The notes beneath the pieces were generated by a model. The model was not told the origin of the DNA, made no database searches, and saw only the letters and a list, made by a program, of their open reading frames with translations. 7,508 bases of DNA from an uncultured Collinsella sp. (GTDB lineage Bacteria; Actinomycetota; Coriobacteriia; Coriobacteriales; Coriobacteriaceae), in contig CATXML010000054.1 in NCBI GenBank assembly GCA_958372035.1, positions 1 through 7,508 on the forward strand, in the 5' to 3' direction. Position numbers and translations under genes: made by a program. Below are positions 5,091-7,508 of the stretch, in pieces. Within the stretch, counting starts at the first letter, position 1, and every line of letters begins with the position of its first letter.

Positions 5091-5975
5091 ATGTCGGACG
5101 CGCGTTCGCTGCGAAAACAGTTCAATCGCATGCTCGCCACGCTGCTGGTGGCCCTTGCCGCTGCCGGAGCCGTAACGTATGCTTGGTACATCTACAACGC
5201 CAACCGCCACATCACCGATGTCAAGATGGCCGCCGGCACGGGCGTGACCTTCCTCATCTCCAACGAGTACGACGGCGAATACAAAACCAACGCCGGTCTG
5301 AGCTTTTCGGGCCTGCTCGATCCCGTCTCGACCGACAATGTGCTCAACGGCTTCCAAAAGGTAACGGGCTTTACCGGCGGAACCACCCAGGACTCGCTCT
5401 TTGCCAGCATGTTTGGCGCCGCCGAGCATTCCGACTACTACAAGACCTCCCTGTACCTGGCCACCAACTCGGCCGCGACCGATGTGTACCTGTCGGGCAT
5501 CGACTTTACCGAGCAGGACCCGGCAAACCCCATCTCTACCGCTCTGCGTGTGGGACTGGTTACCTATGCTCCAGGGCAGGGCGATACCGTGACGGGCCAG
5601 TACATCTTTGAGGTCTCGGGTGAGCACAATCCCCAGGCGCGCTACAACACGCTCGACGGCAAGGATGCTGGCGAGAACGAGCAGAACCATCTGGTGCTTG
5701 ACAGCAGCCGCTCCGACGGCGCCACGGTCCATTTTGACCAGCTGACCAGCGAAAACTTCTGCGACTACAACGAAGAAACCGGTATCGTGGGCCTCAAGGA
5801 GGCTACGACCAAGATCTGCAGCTTGCCCGCCGCTGCCAAGGGAGCCAACCGTAGCACGCCCGTGCGTGTGGATGTATACGTGTGGCTCGAAGGCTGCGAC
5901 CCCGATTGCACCAACAATCTGGCCACCACCAGCTTGCAATCGCTGGCGCTGCGCTTTGCCGGCAAGCGTTCGTAG
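5091..5975 (+). CDS. Secreted TasA/SipW-substrate-like surface protein, first of the right operon
   Basis: A 294-residue protein. The start at 5091 is chosen because a GGGGAGGGG site ends 1 nt before it (core GGAGG 5083-5087); an in-frame ATG at 5031 would lie in the promoter dyad. Basic residues are followed by one hydrophobic helix (about 14-28) and TYAWY (29-33), like the SipW-dependent signal peptides of TasA-type proteins. The mature part contains TSLYLAT (119-125), DVYL (131-134), ALRVGLV (151-157), YIFEVSG (171-177) and VYVWLEGCDPDC (262-273); C269 and C273 could form a disulfide. There is no second membrane segment, LPxTG motif or catalytic signature. It is predicted to be exported, with a structural role at the cell surface or in a biofilm matrix. 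The stop is 11 nt before the next start, so an operon is near certain. Family by pattern; role inferred. Confidence 0.8.
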   Translation: MSDARSLRKQFNRMLATLLVALAAAGAVTYAWYIYNANRHITDVKMAAGTGVTFLISNEYDGEYKTNAGLSFSGLLDPVSTDNVLNGFQKVTGFTGGTTQDSLFASMFGAAEHSDYYKTSLYLATNSAATDVYLSGIDFTEQDPANPISTALRVGLVTYAPGQGDTVTGQYIFEVSGEHNPQARYNTLDGKDAGENEQNHLVLDSSRSDGATVHFDQLTSENFCDYNEETGIVGLKEATTKICSLPAAAKGANRSTPVRVDVYVWLEGCDPDCTNNLATTSLQSLALRFAGKRS

Positions 5976-5986
5976 GGGGCCGGGGT

Positions 5987-6823
5987 ATGAGTACATCGAA
6001 CATCAAAGACATCCTGAGCTCGCGCCGTCGCATGGTTGCTGCGGCCGCATGGATGCTCGTGCTGGTGGCTGCCCTGAGCGCCGCCACCTACGCGTGGTTT
6101 AGCAACTCGCGTTACACCAACGTGACGCCTGTGGCACACACGGTAAGCGACGAGGGCTCCGACCTGCAGATTGGACTTTCGGCCAACGGACCATGGGACA
6201 CAACGGCAACGCTAGCCGCCGCCGACAAAACGCTCTATCCCATCTCGACGGCAGGCCTTTCCCGCTTTTGGCGTGGCACGTTCCAAAACGCCGCGGGCAT
6301 CACGACCGACTACGCCGACTGCACCGCGCAGCTGGACGACTACGCCCTTTCGGGCACGCTGTACCTTAAGGGCAGCGATAGCGCTCTCAACGTGTACCTG
6401 TATCAGGGCCAGATGAGCGTGACGAGCGATCCGCAGCTGCTGGCCGCGCTGCGTCTGGGCCTGGTCATTACAACTCAGTCGGGCACGCAAACGCATATCT
6501 TTACCTGCGACGATTTGGGCAACACCTCGGGCGCCACCAGTAGGCGTACCACCGCGCAAGACGGCGTGGTCGTGGCGCCCGGTGCCTCGGGCTGGACCTA
6601 CACCGCCGACCCCGCGCGTGCCATAAGCGCTTACAGCATGGATGGCACCGGCGACACGCCCGCGGCGCGCGCAGGCGCCACGCCCATCTGCACGCTGGCC
6701 GCCAACGAAGTGGCAAGCGTTCGCTACGTTGTGTACATGGAAGGCTGCGACGCCAATTGCATCGACGAGGCTCAGGCTCGCGATGTGGTGCTGCAGCTTG
6801 CCTTTGCCGCGGCCAAGGCGTAA
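5987..6823 (+). CDS. Secreted TasA/SipW-substrate-like surface protein, second of the right operon
   Basis: A 278-residue protein starting at ATG 5987, 11 nt after the previous stop. A G-rich stretch (5976-5985) is the only ribosome site, so translational coupling is likely. SSRRR (11-15) precedes a hydrophobic helix (about 16-33) and TYAWFS (34-39). The mature part shows LYPIST (83-88, shared with the next gene), GTLYLKG (123-129), NVYL (135-138), ALRLGLV (154-160), HIFTCDD (170-176) and VVYMEGCDANC (248-258). The C254/C258 pair matches that of its upstream neighbour. Extra cysteines at 112, 174 and 235 suggest further disulfides. An Ala/Gly/Thr-rich region (about 178-232) separates the conserved blocks. 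Probably an extracellular partner subunit of the neighbouring paralogues. The next gene starts 14 nt downstream. Confidence 0.8.
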   Translation: MSTSNIKDILSSRRRMVAAAAWMLVLVAALSAATYAWFSNSRYTNVTPVAHTVSDEGSDLQIGLSANGPWDTTATLAAADKTLYPISTAGLSRFWRGTFQNAAGITTDYADCTAQLDDYALSGTLYLKGSDSALNVYLYQGQMSVTSDPQLLAALRLGLVITTQSGTQTHIFTCDDLGNTSGATSRRTTAQDGVVVAPGASGWTYTADPARAISAYSMDGTGDTPAARAGATPICTLAANEVASVRYVVYMEGCDANCIDEAQARDVVLQLAFAAAKA

Positions 6824-6837
6824 GGGGGCGAAGCGAC

Positions 6838-7508
6838 ATGGAAGACAAGAAGCGCATGCCAGCAGATAACCGCAAGGCCAAAACCCAGAGCGCTAGCTCC
6901 GCGGCCCCCTCCAGCGCGTCCGTCGATCGCCAGGTCCTCGAGGGCGCCGCCGCCCGCCGTCACGCCCGTCGCGCGCGTGCCTACATCGCGCTCGTTATGG
7001 TGGCGCTCGCCGCCACTTTGGGCGTCGCGACCTACGCTTGGTTTACCAACAACATGAAGGTCAACACCAACTCGGTGAGCGTGCGCAGCGACACGTCCAA
7101 GCTGGTGCTGGAGCTGGGCGATGCCGATCGCGGCAGCTGGACGCAGCAGGGCGACGTTTCCCTGACTTCCAGCGCGAACGGCGCCGTGACGCTCTACCCG
7201 GTCTCGACTTTTGACCTCAACGGTTTTGCTGCCTGCGCGCAAAACAACTCGGCCGGCGATGCCACGGTGTTTGAGCAGGCAAAAGACAACGGATCCGCGT
7301 TCTACCACGGCTGGATCGACCTGCGCCCCACCATTACCGGAACGGGAGCCAGCAAAGTAAAGGGTAAGGTCAACCTGTATCTGGCCGAATCATTGGTCCC
7401 GCAGGGTGTCGACGCCGAGTTGCTGCGCGCGGCCCGCGTGGGCATTAAGGTCTCGAGCGGCAACCAGGTGCTCGCCACCAACATCTTTGAGCTCGACAGC
7501 TCCGATGG
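6838..7508 (+). CDS. Secreted TasA/SipW-substrate-like surface protein, third of the operon, 3' end cut by window
   Basis: 223 residues are visible from ATG 6838; the frame stays open to the window edge. AGGGGGCG (6823-6830) lies 7 nt upstream, overlapping the stop of the previous gene. Unlike its neighbours it has a long N-terminal tail of about 48 residues rich in Lys, Arg, Ser and Ala (RRHARRAR at 40-47). A hydrophobic helix (about 49-64) and TYAWFT (65-70) follow. Then come LYPVST (119-124), NLYL (179-182), AARVGIKV (198-205) and NIFELDSS (215-222), which line up with blocks in the two preceding genes. The C-terminal EGCDxxC block, if present, is beyond the window. The length so far fits a larger family member. 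The role is inferred as for its neighbours; the long cytoplasmic-side tail might guide targeting. Confidence 0.8.
   Translation, partial: MEDKKRMPADNRKAKTQSASSAAPSSASVDRQVLEGAAARRHARRARAYIALVMVALAATLGVATYAWFTNNMKVNTNSVSVRSDTSKLVLELGDADRGSWTQQGDVSLTSSANGAVTLYPVSTFDLNGFAACAQNNSAGDATVFEQAKDNGSAFYHGWIDLRPTITGTGASKVKGKVNLYLAESLVPQGVDAELLRAARVGIKVSSGNQVLATNIFELDSSD

Noticed and set aside
4926..5996. 356-codon minus-strand open frame opposite the first operon gene
   Set aside because: Shadow of the TasA-like gene: Gly/Val/Arg-rich and without motifs, with no ribosome site noted.

Overview
The window looks like a piece of a high-GC Gram-positive gut bacterium, most probably a coriobacterium such as Collinsella. 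That assignment is inferred from strongly GC-biased codons, Coriobacteriia-like protein styles and TYAWF-type export signals; no rRNA or other marker gene fixes it. All coding calls rest on reading the translations, not on searches.

Layout. (1) Bases 1-573 are the 3' end of a secreted-protein gene of a TasA/SipW-substrate-like family, closed by a strong terminator. (2) Bases about 638-4404 hold a block with a nuclease or defence flavour: an HNH endonuclease with an SRA/PUA-like front half, a small double-CxxC zinc-ribbon protein, a DUF5710-type protein with its own pair of CxxC motifs (minus strand), and, divergent from it, a protein joining an AbiEi-like front half to a Vsr/DUF559-like nuclease-fold C-terminus. 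(3) Bases 4405-4784 have no gene but carry a very large, perfectly registered inverted repeat (about 186 bp, 28-bp perfect inner arms) that looks like a MITE or repetitive palindromic element. (4) A minus-strand tRNA-Val(GAC) follows, with a clear sigma-70 promoter and an intrinsic terminator. (5) From about 5024 to the right edge runs an operon of at least three further members of the secreted family, the last cut by the window end.

How it fits together. The four secreted proteins are paralogues. They share an internal block (D/N-V-Y/L-Y/L-L, then an A/S-L-R-V/L-G/A-like strand), and the three whose C-terminus is visible share a block V-Y-x-W/Y-M/L-E-G-C/T-D-x-D/N-C. The three complete N-termini have a basic segment, one hydrophobic helix and T-Y-A-W-F/Y, as in SipW-processed biofilm-matrix or camelysin-like proteins. 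They probably form cell-surface fibres or an envelope layer, with the processing peptidase encoded outside the window. The nuclease block sits between two groups of these genes, so it may be an insertion into, or a divider between, duplicated surface loci. No complete known defence system can be assembled from it.
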